From assembly GCF_022374935.2 (NCBI RefSeq), contig NZ_CP092430.2:3720001-3784000 (forward strand): 64,000 nt of DNA. Reading direction: 5' to 3'. A model generated the notes under the pieces. The model saw only the letters and a program-made list of their open reading frames with translations, was not told where the DNA came from and did not search any database. A program made the translations under genes and the position numbers. Positions 51,232-62,782 of the stretch are shown here, one piece after another. The first letter of the stretch is position 1. Each line of letters begins with the position of its first letter. Origin of the DNA: Mycolicibacter virginiensis. Its GTDB lineage: Bacteria; Actinomycetota; Actinomycetes; Mycobacteriales; Mycobacteriaceae.

Positions 51232-52797
51232 CTACTCCCACTCAATAGTGCCGGGGGGTTTGCTGGTGACGTCCAACACTACGCGGTTGACCTCGGGAAC
51301 CTCATTGGTTATACGGGTTGAGATCCGCTCCAGCACCTCGTAGGGCACCCGAGTCCAGTCGGCGGTCATGGCGTCCTCGCTGGACACCGGCCGCAGCACA
51401 ATCGGATGGCCGTAGGTGCGGCCGTCGCCCTGCACGCCCACCGAACGGACATCGGCCAGCAGTACCACCGGGCACTGCCAGATCTGGTGGTCCAGACCGG
51501 CGGCGGTCAACTCCTCGCGGGCTATCGCGTCGGCCGCCCGCAGCGTCGCCAGCCGCGGACCGGTGACCTCGCCGACGATCCGGATGCCCAGCCCGGGACC
51601 CGGGAACGGTTGGCGGGCAACGATCTCCTCCGGCAGTCCCAGCTCGCGCCCGACCGCACGCACCTCATCCTTGAACAGCAGCCGCAGCGGCTCGACGAGA
51701 CTGAACTTCAGGTCGTCGGGCAGCCCGCCGACGTTGTGGTGGCTCTTGATGTTCGCGGTGCCGGTCCCCCCGCCGGATTCCACCACGTCCGGATACAGCG
51801 TGCCCTGCACCAGGAATTCGACTCCCCCTTCAGAAGCGTGGTCTCCCAAGGTGTCTCGCACCGCACCCTCGAACGCCCGGATGAACTGGCGCCCGATGAT
51901 CTTTCGCTTGCCCTCGGGATCGGACACCCCGGACAACGCGTCGAGGAACACCGCTTCGGCGTCCACGGTGACCAGCTTGGCGCCGGTAGCGGAGACGAAG
52001 TCGTTCTGCACCTGCTCGCGCTCCCCGGCGCGCAACAGCCCATGGTCGACGAACACACATGTCAGGCGGTCACCGATGGCACGCTGCACCAGTGCCGCGG
52101 CCACTGCGGAGTCCACCCCGCCGGACAGTCCGCAGATGGCGTGGCCGTCGCCGATCTGTTCACGCACCTGCTCGATCAGCGCATCGGCGATGTTGGCGGG
52201 CGTCCAGGCCGCGTCGATGCCGGCGAACTCGTGCAGGAACCGGCTGAGCACCCGCTGCCCGTAGGGCGTGTGCAGCACCTCGGGGTGGTACTGCACCCCG
52301 GCCAGCCGGCGGGCGCGGTTCTCGAATGCGGCCACCGGGGCGCCCGCGGTGCCGGCCACCACGGTGAACCCGTCCGGCGCTACGGTCACCGCGTCACCGT
52401 GGCTCATCCACACCGGCTGAGTGCCCGGCAGGCCCGAGTGCAGCTCCCCGCCGGTCACCGTCAGTTCGGTGCGGCCGTACTCACTGGTCCCGGTGTGCTC
52501 GACGGTGCCGCCGAGCGCGGCCGCCATGGCTTGGAAGCCGTAGCAGATGCCGAACACCGGAAGGTCGAGGTCAAACAGTGCCGGATCGAGCTGCGGGGCG
52601 CCCTCGGCGTAGACGCTGGACGGCCCGCCGGACAGCACGATCGCCAGCGGATCGCGCGCGGCGATCTCTTCGACGGTCGCGGTGTGCGGGATGACTTCGG
52701 AGAACACCCTCGCCTCCCGAACCCGGCGGGCGATCAATTGGGCGTACTGCGCGCCGAAGTCGATGACCAAGACGGGGCGAGACGATGGTGATGACAC
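51232..52797 (-). CDS. guaA: GMP synthase (glutamine-hydrolysing)
   Basis: Converts XMP to GMP with ATP and glutamine; 521 aa. Class I amidotransferase domain ~8-195 with [10 protein letters not shown] (nucleophile Cys) and [11 protein letters not shown]-pyrophosphatase P-loop [15 protein letters not shown] near residue 223; C-terminal dimerisation domain ending [15 protein letters not shown] 52797 gives [20 protein letters not shown]. Same relative position as in M. tuberculosis (Rv3396c). Confidence 0.97.
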   Translation of the reverse strand: MSSPSSRPVLVIDFGAQYAQLIARRVREARVFSEVIPHTATVEEIAARDPLAIVLSGGPSSVYAEGAPQLDPALFDLDLPVFGICYGFQAMAAALGGTVEHTGTSEYGRTELTVTGGELHSGLPGTQPVWMSHGDAVTVAPDGFTVVAGTAGAPVAAFENRARRLAGVQYHPEVLHTPYGQRVLSRFLHEFAGIDAAWTPANIADALIEQVREQIGDGHAICGLSGGVDSAVAAALVQRAIGDRLTCVFVDHGLLRAGEREQVQNDFVSATGAKLVTVDAEAVFLDALSGVSDPEGKRKIIGRQFIRAFEGAVRDTLGDHASEGGVEFLVQGTLYPDVVESGGGTGTANIKSHHNVGGLPDDLKFSLVEPLRLLFKDEVRAVGRELGLPEEIVARQPFPGPGLGIRIVGEVTGPRLATLRAADAIAREELTAAGLDHQIWQCPVVLLADVRSVGVQGDGRTYGHPIVLRPVSSEDAMTADWTRVPYEVLERISTRITNEVPEVNRVVLDVTSKPPGTIEWE

Positions 52798-52885
52798 GCA
52801 AAGAGTCTAGTGGCGGCGAAAGTCAGCCGGACCAACGGCGGGCATGGTGAAGTGTAGGCACGCCGGATCGCCGGAGGGAGAACAT

Positions 52886-53620
52886 GTGCTGGGTCTGCCC
52901 GAAACGGTGCGTGCCTGCCTGTTCGACCTCGATGGAGTGCTCACCGACACCGCCAGCGTGCACACCCGCGCCTGGAAATCCATGTTCGACGCCTACCTGT
53001 CGGCGCGTGCCGAACGCACCGGCGAGCCGTTCGTGCCGTTCGACGCGCAAGGTGATTACCGGCGCTTCGTCGACGGCCGCAAACGCGACGACGGGGTGCG
53101 CGCGTTTCTGGTCAGCCGCGGCATCACGCTGCCCGATGGCGCCGACGACGACCCGCCCGACGCCGAAACCGTGCACGGTCTGGGCAACCGCAAAAACGAG
53201 GCGTTCCGGGTGACGCTGCAGGCCGACGGCGTGGAGGTGTTCGAGGGGTCCCGGCGCTACCTGGCGGCGGTCACCGCTGCCGGCCTGGCCACCGCCGTGG
53301 TATCAGCCAGCGCCAACGCCGGTGACGTGCTGGCGCTCACCGGTCTGGAGAAGTTCATTGCGCAGCGAGTCGACGGCGTGACGCTGCGCGCCGAACACAT
53401 CGCGGGCAAGCCCGCACCGGACTCGTTTCTGCGGGCCGCGCAGCTGCTCGGGGTCACCCCCACCGCGGCAGCGGTATTCGAAGACGCCCTGTCGGGAGTG
53501 GCGGCCGGTCGAGCTGGCGGGTTCGGCTTCGTGGTGGGCGTCGACCGGGTGGGCCAGCGCGACGACCTGCTGAGCCACGGCGCCGATGTCGTAGTCACCG
53601 ATCTGGATCAACTGTTGTGA
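52886..53620 (+). CDS. HAD-family beta-phosphoglucomutase-like protein
   Basis: 244 aa, Rv3400-like. HAD motif [21 protein letters not shown], motif II VVSASAN, motif [18 protein letters not shown] and motif [15 protein letters not shown] are all present, with the four-helix cap. GTG 52886 has GGAGGGAG 5 bases upstream; ATG 52844 is a longer alternative. The GH65 gene follows 10 bases after its stop; the pair would convert a disaccharide to beta-glucose-1-phosphate and then to glucose-6-phosphate. Confidence 0.9.
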   Translation: MLGLPETVRACLFDLDGVLTDTASVHTRAWKSMFDAYLSARAERTGEPFVPFDAQGDYRRFVDGRKRDDGVRAFLVSRGITLPDGADDDPPDAETVHGLGNRKNEAFRVTLQADGVEVFEGSRRYLAAVTAAGLATAVVSASANAGDVLALTGLEKFIAQRVDGVTLRAEHIAGKPAPDSFLRAAQLLGVTPTAAAVFEDALSGVAAGRAGGFGFVVGVDRVGQRDDLLSHGADVVVTDLDQLL

Positions 53621-53630
53621 AAGCGGGCCG

Positions 53631-55991
53631 ATGATCGCGCAAGATTACTTTCCGATAGAACCGTGGCAGATCCGCGAAACCCACCTCGATCTGAATCTGC
53701 TTGGGCAGACCGAGTCCCTGTTCGCACTGTCCAACGGACACATCGGCTTACGTGGCAACCTCGATGAGGGCGAACCGCACGGGCTGCCCGGCACCTACCT
53801 GAACTCGTTCTACGAGGTGCGGCCGCTGCCGCACGCCGAGTCCGGATTCGGCTACCCGCAGGCCGGGCAGACCGTCGTCGACGTGACCAACGGCAAGATC
53901 ATCCGGCTGATGGTCGACGACGAACCGATGGACGTCCGCTACGGCGAGCTGATCGACCACGAACGCATCCTCGACCTGCGGGCAGGCACCCTGACCCGCC
54001 ACATCCACTGGCGTTCCCCAGCGAAGAAGCAGGTCAAGGTGCATTCGACCCGATTGGTGTCGCTGGCGCAGCGCGGCGTCGCGGCCATCGAATACGTCGT
54101 CGAGGCGATCGACGAATTCGTCCGTGTGACAGTGCAATCCGAGCTGGTCGCCAATGAGGACCAGCCACCGACCTCCACCGACCCACGAGTTGCGGCGATC
54201 CTGGAGAACCCGCTGGAGGCCGTCGAATGCGAGAACACCAACACCGGCGCGGTGCTGGTGCATCGCACCCGGGCCAGCGAACTGATGATGGCCGCGGCCA
54301 TGGATCACGAGGTCGAGGTACCCGGCCGGGTCCAGGTGTCCACGATGACGATCTCCGACGTGGCGGCGACCACCGTGGTGTGCGGCCTGCGCCCGGGGCA
54401 GAAACTGCGCATCGTCAAATACCTGGCCTACGGCTGGTCCAGTGAGCGGTCCCGGCCCGCGCTGCGCGATCAGGCCATCGCGGCGCTGACCGGTGCCCGC
54501 TACAGCGGCTGGCAGGGGCTGGTCGACGCCCAACGCGCCTACCTCGACGAGTTCTGGGACGGCGCCGACGTCGAGGTCCACGGCGACCCGGACTGCCAGC
54601 AGGCTATCCGCTTCGCGCTGTTCCACCTGCTGCAGGCCAGTGCCCGCGCCGAACGGCGTGCCATCCCCAGCAAGGGCCTGACCGGCACCGGTTATGACGG
54701 CCATACTTTCTGGGACAGCGAGAGTTTCATCCTGCCAGTGCTGATCTACACCGCTCCACACGCGGCAGCCGACGCGCTGCGCTGGCGAGCGACCACACTC
54801 GATCTCGCGCGCGAGCGAGCCACCGAGCTGGGACTGTCCGGCGCGGCTTTCCCGTGGCGGACGATCCGTGGCCAGGAGTGCTCCGGGTACTGGCCGGCGG
54901 GCACCGCCGCCTGGCACATCAACGCCGATATCGCGGCGGCGTTCGAGCAGTACCGGGTGGTCACCGGCGACAACACGGTGGAGCAGGAGTGCGGGCTGGC
55001 GGTGCTGATCGAGACCGCGCGACTCTGGCGCTCGCTGGGGCACCACGATCGGCACGGGGTGTGGCACCTGTACGGGGTCACCGGCCCCGACGAATACACC
55101 GCGATCGTCCGCGACAACGTGTTCACCAACCTGATGGCCGCTCACAATCTGCGCACTGCCGCGCAGGCGTGCGCCCGCCACCCCGACGCCGCCCACGAAC
55201 TGGGGGTCACCACCGAGGAGATGGCCGGCTGGCGGGACGCGGCCGACGCGGCGCACATTCCCTATGACGAGGAACTCGGGGTGCATCCGCAGTGCGACGG
55301 TTTCACCATGGCCGCGGAATGGGACTTCGACACCCGCAACACCTACCCGCTGCTGCTCAATGAACCCTATGTGCGGCTGTATCCGGCCCAGGTGGTCAAG
55401 CAGGCCGACCTGCTGCTGGCCATGCAGTGGCGCAGCCACGCATTCACCGACGAGCAGAAGGCCCGCAACGTCGACTACTACGAGCGGCGCACGGTGCGCG
55501 ACTCGTCACTGTCGGCGTGCACCCAGGCGGTGATGTGCGCCGAGGTGGGGCATTTGGAGTTGGCCCACGACTACACCTACGAGACGGCGTTCGTTGACCT
55601 GCGCGATCTGCACGACAACACCCGCGACGGCCTGCATTTGGCGTCGCTGGCCGGTACCTGGCTCGCCTTGGTGGCCGGGTTCGGCGGCCTGCGTGACGAC
55701 GCCGGCGTGCTGTCGCTGGATCCCGCACTGCCGGACGGGATCTCACGGCTACGGTTCGGGTTGCGTTGGCGGGGATTTCGGGTGACGGTCGACGCCAACC
55801 ACAGCAAGGTCACCTACACCCTGCGCGATGGCCCCGACGGTCTGCTGACGATCAACCATGCCGGCGAGGAGGTCGAACTGAGCACGCAGTCCCCGACCAC
55901 GCTGCCCGCCCGTCGGCGTGAACCGCTGCTGCCCGCCCCGCCCCAGCCGCCCGGGCGCGAGCCGAAGCACCGCCGGGAGGTAGCGCGGTGA
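53631..55991 (+). CDS. Glycoside hydrolase family 65 disaccharide phosphorylase
   Basis: 786 aa, Rv3401-like. N-terminal beta-sandwich begins FPIEPWQIRETHLDLNLLGQ and LSNGHIGLRGNLDE; the (alpha/alpha)6 barrel holds GYDGHTFWDSESFILPVLIY, AFPWRTIRGQECSGYWPAGT, and the general-acid Glu in GVTGPDEYTAIVRDNVFTNL near residue 488. KQADLLLAM ends the core motifs. Family members phosphorolyse maltose, trehalose or kojibiose to beta-glucose-1-phosphate, which the upstream HAD mutase could use. Cytosolic; exact sugar not known. Confidence 0.93.
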   Translation: MIAQDYFPIEPWQIRETHLDLNLLGQTESLFALSNGHIGLRGNLDEGEPHGLPGTYLNSFYEVRPLPHAESGFGYPQAGQTVVDVTNGKIIRLMVDDEPMDVRYGELIDHERILDLRAGTLTRHIHWRSPAKKQVKVHSTRLVSLAQRGVAAIEYVVEAIDEFVRVTVQSELVANEDQPPTSTDPRVAAILENPLEAVECENTNTGAVLVHRTRASELMMAAAMDHEVEVPGRVQVSTMTISDVAATTVVCGLRPGQKLRIVKYLAYGWSSERSRPALRDQAIAALTGARYSGWQGLVDAQRAYLDEFWDGADVEVHGDPDCQQAIRFALFHLLQASARAERRAIPSKGLTGTGYDGHTFWDSESFILPVLIYTAPHAAADALRWRATTLDLARERATELGLSGAAFPWRTIRGQECSGYWPAGTAAWHINADIAAAFEQYRVVTGDNTVEQECGLAVLIETARLWRSLGHHDRHGVWHLYGVTGPDEYTAIVRDNVFTNLMAAHNLRTAAQACARHPDAAHELGVTTEEMAGWRDAADAAHIPYDEELGVHPQCDGFTMAAEWDFDTRNTYPLLLNEPYVRLYPAQVVKQADLLLAMQWRSHAFTDEQKARNVDYYERRTVRDSSLSACTQAVMCAEVGHLELAHDYTYETAFVDLRDLHDNTRDGLHLASLAGTWLALVAGFGGLRDDAGVLSLDPALPDGISRLRFGLRWRGFRVTVDANHSKVTYTLRDGPDGLLTINHAGEEVELSTQSPTTLPARRREPLLPAPPQPPGREPKHRREVAR

Positions 55992-55999
55992 ACCCGTGC

Positions 56000-56048
56000 G
56001 ATTTCGGCGCGGTTGCGCCCGCTCAGCGGGAATTATCGCGCCGAAATC
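56000..56048. terminator. Bidirectional hairpin between GH65 and choD
   Basis: GATTTCGGCGCG at 56000-56011 pairs perfectly with CGCGCCGAAATC at 56037-56048, enclosing an inner CCCGC-TCA-GCGGG stem at 56018-56030. It sits between the two convergent stops. Confidence 0.75.
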
Positions 56049-57768
56049 ACCCGGGCCAGCGCAGTGCACCGAAAGCGCTGTCCGGCACCGCCGGGTTCTT
56101 CGGCGCGATCGGGTCCAGTCGCCGGTAGGCCTCGCCCTGGGTGGGCCGCAGATCGGCCTCGCCCTTGTTGGGCCACAGCGACGCGGCCCGCTCGGCCTGC
56201 GCGGTGATCGACAGCGACGGGTTGACACCGAGGTTGGCCGACACCGCCGCGCCGTCCATCACCGCCAGGGTCGGGTAGCCGTACACCCGCTGGTAGGGGT
56301 CGATGACGCCGTGCTCGGGGCTGTCCCCGATCGCCGCCCCGCCCAAGAAGTGCGCGGTGAGCGGGATGTTGAACAGCTCGCCCCAGGTGCCACCGGCCAC
56401 GCCGTCGATCTTGGCGGCGATGCGGCGGGTGACCTCGTTGCCGACCGGGATCCAGCTGGGGTTCGGCTCGCCGTGGCCCTGCTTGCTGGTGTAGCGACGG
56501 ATGCCCAGTTTGCCGCGTTTGGTGAAGGTGGTGATCGAGTTGTCCAGGTGCTGCATCACCAGGGCGATCACGGTGCGCTCGCTCCAGTCCTTGGGGTTCA
56601 GCAGCCGCAGGATGTTGCGGGGGTCTTCGCGGCCCTGGTTCAGCAGTTGCTTCCAACGCGGCACATCCGTCCCGCCCGGCCCGGAGCCGTCGGTCATCAG
56701 GGTCTGCAACAACCCCATGGCGTTGGAGCCCTTGCCGTAGCGGACCGGTTCGACGTGGGTGTCGGCGGTGGGGTGAATCGAAGAGGTGATCGCCACGCCG
56801 TGGGTCAGGTCCAGATCCGGGTTGACGCTCAATGTGGCCGCACCCACGATGGATTCGGAGTTGGTGCGGGTCAGCACGCCCAGCTTGTCGGACAGCTGGG
56901 GCAGCTTGCCCTTATCGCGCATCTTGAACAACAGCCGCTGGGTGTTGTAAGTGCCGGCGGCCAGGATCAGGTGCCGGGCAGTGAAGGTCTTGCGGTGCCG
57001 GCGCGCGCGCAGACCGGTTCGCACCGTTGTCACCTGCCACAGTCCGTCGGCACCCTGCTCGAAGGCTGTCACCGTCGTCATCGGATGCACCTGTGCGCCA
57101 GCCGATTCCGCCAGATACAGGTAGTTCTTGACCAAGGTGTTCTTGGCACCCCAGCGGCAGCCCGTCATACATTCTCCGCACTCGATGCAACCGGTGCGCT
57201 GCGGGCCCGCACCGCCGAAGAACGGATCGGCCACGGTCTTGCCCGGTTCCTTGGCACCGTTGGCGCCGTCCGGGCCGAAGAACACCCCGACCGGGGTGGC
57301 TACGAACGTCTCGCCGACCCCCATCTCATCGGCGACCTGCTTGACGATGCGGTCGGCGTCGGTGAAGGTCGGGTTCTGGACCACGCCGAGCATCCGCTTG
57401 GCCTGGTCGTAGTGCGGCATCAACTCGGCACGCCAGTCGGTGATGTGCGCCCACTGCTTGTCGGCGAAGAACGGCTCCGGCGGGACATAGAGGGTGTTGG
57501 CGTAGTTCAACGACCCGCCACCGACGCCGGCGCCGGCCAGCACCATGACGTTGTTGAGCAGGTGGATGCGCTGAATGCCGTAGCACCCCAGCTTCGGCGC
57601 CCACAGAAACTCCCGCAGATGCCAGGAGTTCTTGGCGAAATCCGCGTCGGCGTATCGGCGTCCGGCTTCCAGTACGCCGACCCGATAGCCCTTCTCGGTC
57701 AGCCGCAGCGCGCTCACGCTGCCACCGAAACCCGAGCCGATGATCAGGACGTCGTAGTCAGGCTCCAT
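56047..57768 (-). CDS. choD: GMC oxidoreductase annotated as cholesterol oxidase
   Basis: 573 aa FAD enzyme, close to Rv3409c. N-terminal FAD motif YDVLIIGSGFGGSVSALRLT, LAGAGVGGGSLNYANTLYVP, a Cys cluster GCIECGECMTGC near residue 195, and the C-terminal PLTAHFLGGAAIGD and NPSLSITAQAERAA. The Cys cluster is typical of this GMC subgroup and may bind an Fe-S centre. Oxidation of a sterol or other alcohol is expected, though ChoD's role in cholesterol use is disputed. ATG 57768 gives MEPDYDVLIIG. Confidence 0.92.
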   Translation of the reverse strand: MEPDYDVLIIGSGFGGSVSALRLTEKGYRVGVLEAGRRYADADFAKNSWHLREFLWAPKLGCYGIQRIHLLNNVMVLAGAGVGGGSLNYANTLYVPPEPFFADKQWAHITDWRAELMPHYDQAKRMLGVVQNPTFTDADRIVKQVADEMGVGETFVATPVGVFFGPDGANGAKEPGKTVADPFFGGAGPQRTGCIECGECMTGCRWGAKNTLVKNYLYLAESAGAQVHPMTTVTAFEQGADGLWQVTTVRTGLRARRHRKTFTARHLILAAGTYNTQRLLFKMRDKGKLPQLSDKLGVLTRTNSESIVGAATLSVNPDLDLTHGVAITSSIHPTADTHVEPVRYGKGSNAMGLLQTLMTDGSGPGGTDVPRWKQLLNQGREDPRNILRLLNPKDWSERTVIALVMQHLDNSITTFTKRGKLGIRRYTSKQGHGEPNPSWIPVGNEVTRRIAAKIDGVAGGTWGELFNIPLTAHFLGGAAIGDSPEHGVIDPYQRVYGYPTLAVMDGAAVSANLGVNPSLSITAQAERAASLWPNKGEADLRPTQGEAYRRLDPIAPKNPAVPDSAFGALRWPG

Positions 57769-57831
57769 AGCCAGCAAGTATGACCGTACTCACCGGTAAC
57801 TTGCTAGATAGGCTGCCCTTACCTCCTGGAT

Positions 57832-58980
57832 TCAGGAACCGACGGTCAGGCCGACCTTCTGGAATTCCTTGAGGTCGCAGTAGCCGGCCTTGGCCATCGA
57901 GCGACGCAGCCCGCCGACCAGGTTCAACGAGCCGAACGGGTCGTCGGAGGGGCCCTCGAGCACCTGCGCCAGGCTGGGGCGCTCCCCGTAGGCGACCTGC
58001 ATCAGCGCGCCGCGCGGCAGGGAGGGGTGGGCGGCTGCCGAGGGCCAGTACCAGCCGTCGCCCTGCGCCTCGGCTGCGCCCGCCAGCGGCGTGCCCAGCA
58101 CCACCGCGTCGGCGCCGCAAGCGATCGCCTTGGCCAGGTCGCCGGACGTATGGATGTCGCCGTCGGCCAGCACGTGCACGTAGCGCCCGCCGGTCTCGTC
58201 GAGGTATTCACGGCGCGCAGCGGCCGCGTCGGCGATCGCGGTGGCCATCGGCACCGAGATGCCCAGAACCTCGTCGGAGGTGGTCACCCCGGAAGTGGAG
58301 CCGTAGCCCACGATCACCCCGGCCGCGCCGGTCCGCATCAGGTGCAGCGCGGTGCGGTGGTCGATCACTCCGCCGGCCACCACCGGGATGTCCAGCTCGG
58401 AGATGAAGGTCTTCAAGTTGAGCGGTTCGCCCGCACCATCGCGGTCCACGGCGACCCGTTCCGCGGAGATGATGGTGCCCTGGATGACCAGCAGGTCGAC
58501 GCCGGCGGCCACCAGCGCCGGGGTCAGTGCCGCGGCGTTCTGCGGGCTGACCCGCACCGCGGTGGTCACGCCGGCCTCGCTGATGCGTGCCACCGCGGCG
58601 CCGAGCAGCTCGGGGTTCAGCGGGGCGGCGTGCAACTGCTGCAGCAGCCGGATCGCCGCCGAGGGCTCGGGTTCTTTGGCGGCCGCTTCGGTCACCTGGG
58701 CGATCTTGGACTCGACGTCGGCGTGGCGGCCGATCAGCCCTTCGCCGTTGAGCACACCCAGTCCACCGAGCCGGCCCAGTTCGATGGCGAACTCCGGGGA
58801 GACCAGCGCGTCGGTGGGATGAGCCAGCACCGGCATCTCGAACCGGTAGGCGTCCAGCTGCCAGGCGGTGGACACGTCCTTGGAGGAACGCGTACGCCGG
58901 GACGGCACGATGTTGATGTCGTCGAGCTCATAGGTGCGACGGGCGGTGCGGCCCATGCCGATCTCAACCATGTCACGCAT
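57832..58980 (-). CDS. guaB3: IMP dehydrogenase/GMP reductase family protein GuaB3
   Basis: 382 aa without CBS domains. MVEIGMGRTARRTYELDDIN, RLGGLGVLNGEGLIGRH, VVAGGVIDHRTALHLMRTGA, VIVGYGSTSGVTTSDEVLGI and a C-terminal KAGYCDLKEFQKVGLTVGS are the actinobacterial GuaB3 pattern. It lies 64 bases downstream of guaB2 on the same strand. A GMP reductase role has been reported for relatives. ATG 58971 is an alternative start. Confidence 0.93.
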   Translation of the reverse strand: MRDMVEIGMGRTARRTYELDDINIVPSRRTRSSKDVSTAWQLDAYRFEMPVLAHPTDALVSPEFAIELGRLGGLGVLNGEGLIGRHADVESKIAQVTEAAAKEPEPSAAIRLLQQLHAAPLNPELLGAAVARISEAGVTTAVRVSPQNAAALTPALVAAGVDLLVIQGTIISAERVAVDRDGAGEPLNLKTFISELDIPVVAGGVIDHRTALHLMRTGAAGVIVGYGSTSGVTTSDEVLGISVPMATAIADAAAARREYLDETGGRYVHVLADGDIHTSGDLAKAIACGADAVVLGTPLAGAAEAQGDGWYWPSAAAHPSLPRGALMQVAYGERPSLAQVLEGPSDDPFGSLNLVGGLRRSMAKAGYCDLKEFQKVGLTVGS

Positions 58981-59044
58981 GACGGGTCAGCCTCGTTTCT
59001 GTTGCTCTGCTTGTCTGCGCGCAGACGCGGGGACGAACGCCTGC

Positions 59045-60640
<1,596 letters not shown>

Positions 60641-60769
60641 CTACAAAGCCGGGGTGAAAAGTCCATCCTAATCGCGGCGCACAGCCGCTTTCGCCCGCCA
60701 CCACCCTTGACCTTCGGGCGGGCCGCTGGACCCACCGCTGGCGTTCTGTCATGGCGACTGCGTACCCTG

Positions 60770-61180
60770 ATGGGCGTGCGTGACCACCTGCCACCCGGTT
60801 TGCCGCCCGACCCGTTCGCCGACGATCCGCATGACCCGTCTGCCGCACTGGACGCCGTCGAACCGGGCCAGCCGCTGGACCCGCAGGAACGGACCGCAGT
60901 CGAGGCTGACCTCGCCGATCTGGCGGTCTACGAAGCGTTACTGGCGCACAGGGGAATTCGCGGCCTGGTGGTGTGCTGCGACGACTGCCAGCAGGACCAT
61001 TACCACGACTGGGACATGTTGCGCGCCAACCTGCTGCAGCTGCTCATCGACGGCACCGTCCGGCCGCACGAGCCGGCCTACGACCCGGAACCGGACAGTT
61101 ACGTGACGTGGGATTACTGCCGCGGTTACGCCGATGCGTCGCTCAACGGGGCGACCTCGGAAGCCGACGGCTACCGCTGA
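60770..61180 (+). CDS. DUF5319 protein (Rv3412-like)
   Basis: 136 aa acidic cytosolic protein: MGVRDHLPPGLPPDPFADDP, VVCCDDCQQDHYHDWDMLRA and YDPEPDSYVTWDYCRGYADA. The CCxxC and HYHD suggest a metal site. It sits beside guaB2 as in M. tuberculosis. ATG 60770 chosen over the internal GTG 60776 by match to the homologue. Function unknown. Confidence 0.88.
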   Translation: MGVRDHLPPGLPPDPFADDPHDPSAALDAVEPGQPLDPQERTAVEADLADLAVYEALLAHRGIRGLVVCCDDCQQDHYHDWDMLRANLLQLLIDGTVRPHEPAYDPEPDSYVTWDYCRGYADASLNGATSEADGYR

Positions 61181-61990
61181 TCAGGGGCGCTGCCAGGTTC
61201 CGCCGCGGTGGACCACCAGCTGTGCGGCCTCATCACGCAGACCGCGTAATTCTTCAGCCGTATAGGTAGTGCTGGCTGCGCCGTTCAAATCGGCCAACAT
61301 GCACGCCAGCGCCCATTGCAGCGGAATCAGCCCCAGCCGGCCGGTGTCCTGCAGTGCGGCTTCGGCCACTGCGCCCGCTCGATCGAGGTTCCCCGCACAG
61401 CACAGCGCACCGGCCAGCACCACCTGACTTTTCACCCGGTGTCGCACCATAGCGTCGCTCACGAGCTCGCATGCCTGCTCGGCATGACGCACCGCGGCGG
61501 CTCCGTCGCCGGTGACCATCGCCAATTCTGCGGTCACCCAATGCCGGCGGACCACCAGGCGCGGCGGTGCGGTGGCCGGCTCCGGTTCGGCTCGGGCCAG
61601 CAGTGCCGCCGATGCCGCGAAACGCCCGATCCCCAGCGCGTCGGCGGCCAGTCCGACCAGCGCATCGGCACGGGCCTCAAGGTCGACTTCACGCTCATTG
61701 AGGGCCAGCGCCAGCGCCCGGCCGTCGAAGCCGCGGGCCAAATCGTGCCCGCCGAGTTGGCGCAAGAACGAGCCCCGGGTGCTGTATGCCAGGGAGGCCA
61801 GCGGTCCGGCCGGCACCTCGCGCACCAACGCCGCCAGATCGGCGGCGGCGCTGGCGTAGCGTCCCTGTCCCCCAGCCGCGACGGCACGCAGCCACCGCTG
61901 GCGGGGATTGGTCGCCTCGGGCAGGGGCCAGCGGCCGGGTTCATCGCCGAACGCGGCAGCTACTAGGACGGCATTTGGGTCGTCAATCAT
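61181..61990 (-). CDS. Rv3415c-like hypothetical protein with helical repeats
   Basis: 269 aa, Ala-rich and helical (TPR-like pairs such as RYASAAADLAALVREVPAGP and AAAVRHAEQACELVSDAMVR), no signal or membrane segment. Its divergent neighbour is whiB3, as for Rv3415c in M. tuberculosis. There sigD and Rv3413c lie between it and Rv3412; here the two stops are directly adjacent (61180/61181). Role unknown. Confidence 0.8.
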   Translation of the reverse strand: MIDDPNAVLVAAAFGDEPGRWPLPEATNPRQRWLRAVAAGGQGRYASAAADLAALVREVPAGPLASLAYSTRGSFLRQLGGHDLARGFDGRALALALNEREVDLEARADALVGLAADALGIGRFAASAALLARAEPEPATAPPRLVVRRHWVTAELAMVTGDGAAAVRHAEQACELVSDAMVRHRVKSQVVLAGALCCAGNLDRAGAVAEAALQDTGRLGLIPLQWALACMLADLNGAASTTYTAEELRGLRDEAAQLVVHRGGTWQRP

Positions 61991-62247
61991 CGCTGGGCGA
62001 CGTTACGCGGTACCGCCTTTGCATAACCACTCCACAGAATGCGGAATAACATCCACTCTCACGGAAACTCCACCCGTTTAGGCCAGCCTTTCTTAACCAT
62101 CGCGTTGGTTTTACTTCAGATCGTTTAGTTACCGTCCCTTCGGCGCCGGAAGTCAGCCGGCGCTGTTTTACGCGCACCACCTGAGATACCGCTCGACAAG
62201 CCGCATCCCAAAGATCCGGCCCCAACAGCGTTTTGAGAGGGGTTCCC

Positions 62248-62538
62248 ATGCCACAGGTTGAGCAATTGCCCGGCCGCAACGCGGACGTATGGGATTGGCA
62301 GCTCCGGGGAGCATGTCGAGGGGTCGACTCATCGGTGTTCTTCCCGCCCGACGGCGAGCGCGGCCGCGCCCGGGCCCAGCGCGAGCAGAACGCCAAGAAG
62401 TGGTGCCGCAGTTGCCCGGTGCTGGAGCAGTGCCGGACGCACGCACTCGCCGTAGGTGAGCCCTATGGCATCTGGGGCGGCATGTCCGAAGCCGAGCGGC
62501 ACGCCGCGTTGCGCTGCAACCTGCGCCCCAGCGGCTGA
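62248..62538 (+). CDS. whiB3: Redox-sensing regulator WhiB3
   Basis: 96 aa. The four Fe-S cysteines are GAC (near residue 23), then CRSCPVLEQC spaced C-x2-C-x5-C; the loop GIWGGMSEAERHA and basic C-terminus complete the Wbl fold. WhiB3 binds [4Fe-4S], responds to O2/NO and controls lipid anabolism. ATG 62248 follows GAGAGGGG; the 257-base upstream gap is shared with the divergent Rv3415c-like gene and likely holds its promoter. Confidence 0.94.
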   Translation: MPQVEQLPGRNADVWDWQLRGACRGVDSSVFFPPDGERGRARAQREQNAKKWCRSCPVLEQCRTHALAVGEPYGIWGGMSEAERHAALRCNLRPSG

Positions 62539-62590
62539 TTACTTCCCGACCGGCCGCGGCGTCACATCCGCGGCCCGTGGGCACCCTGAG

Positions 62591-62614
62591 CAGCCCCCGG
62601 TTAGCCGGGGGCTG
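62591..62614 (+). terminator. Hairpin terminator of whiB3
   Basis: CAGCCCCCGG at 62591-62600 pairs with CCGGGGGCTG at 62605-62614 around TTAG. It lies 52 bases after the whiB3 stop. No T-run follows, as often in mycobacteria. Confidence 0.65.
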
Positions 62615-62782
62615 TTCGCTCACTCCACCCCCGGCGGCACGACCGTTACGTGCAGCAACGGTCGCTTCGCTGGGTTGAGCGCGGATCGCTCGGTTCTGGC
62701 GCCCACCGGCCAGTTGCGCCATTACGCTTCTCTTTCGGCAGCCCGCGGGGGTTGCGAGGGCAAGAAGAGCAAGGAGAGCGCC

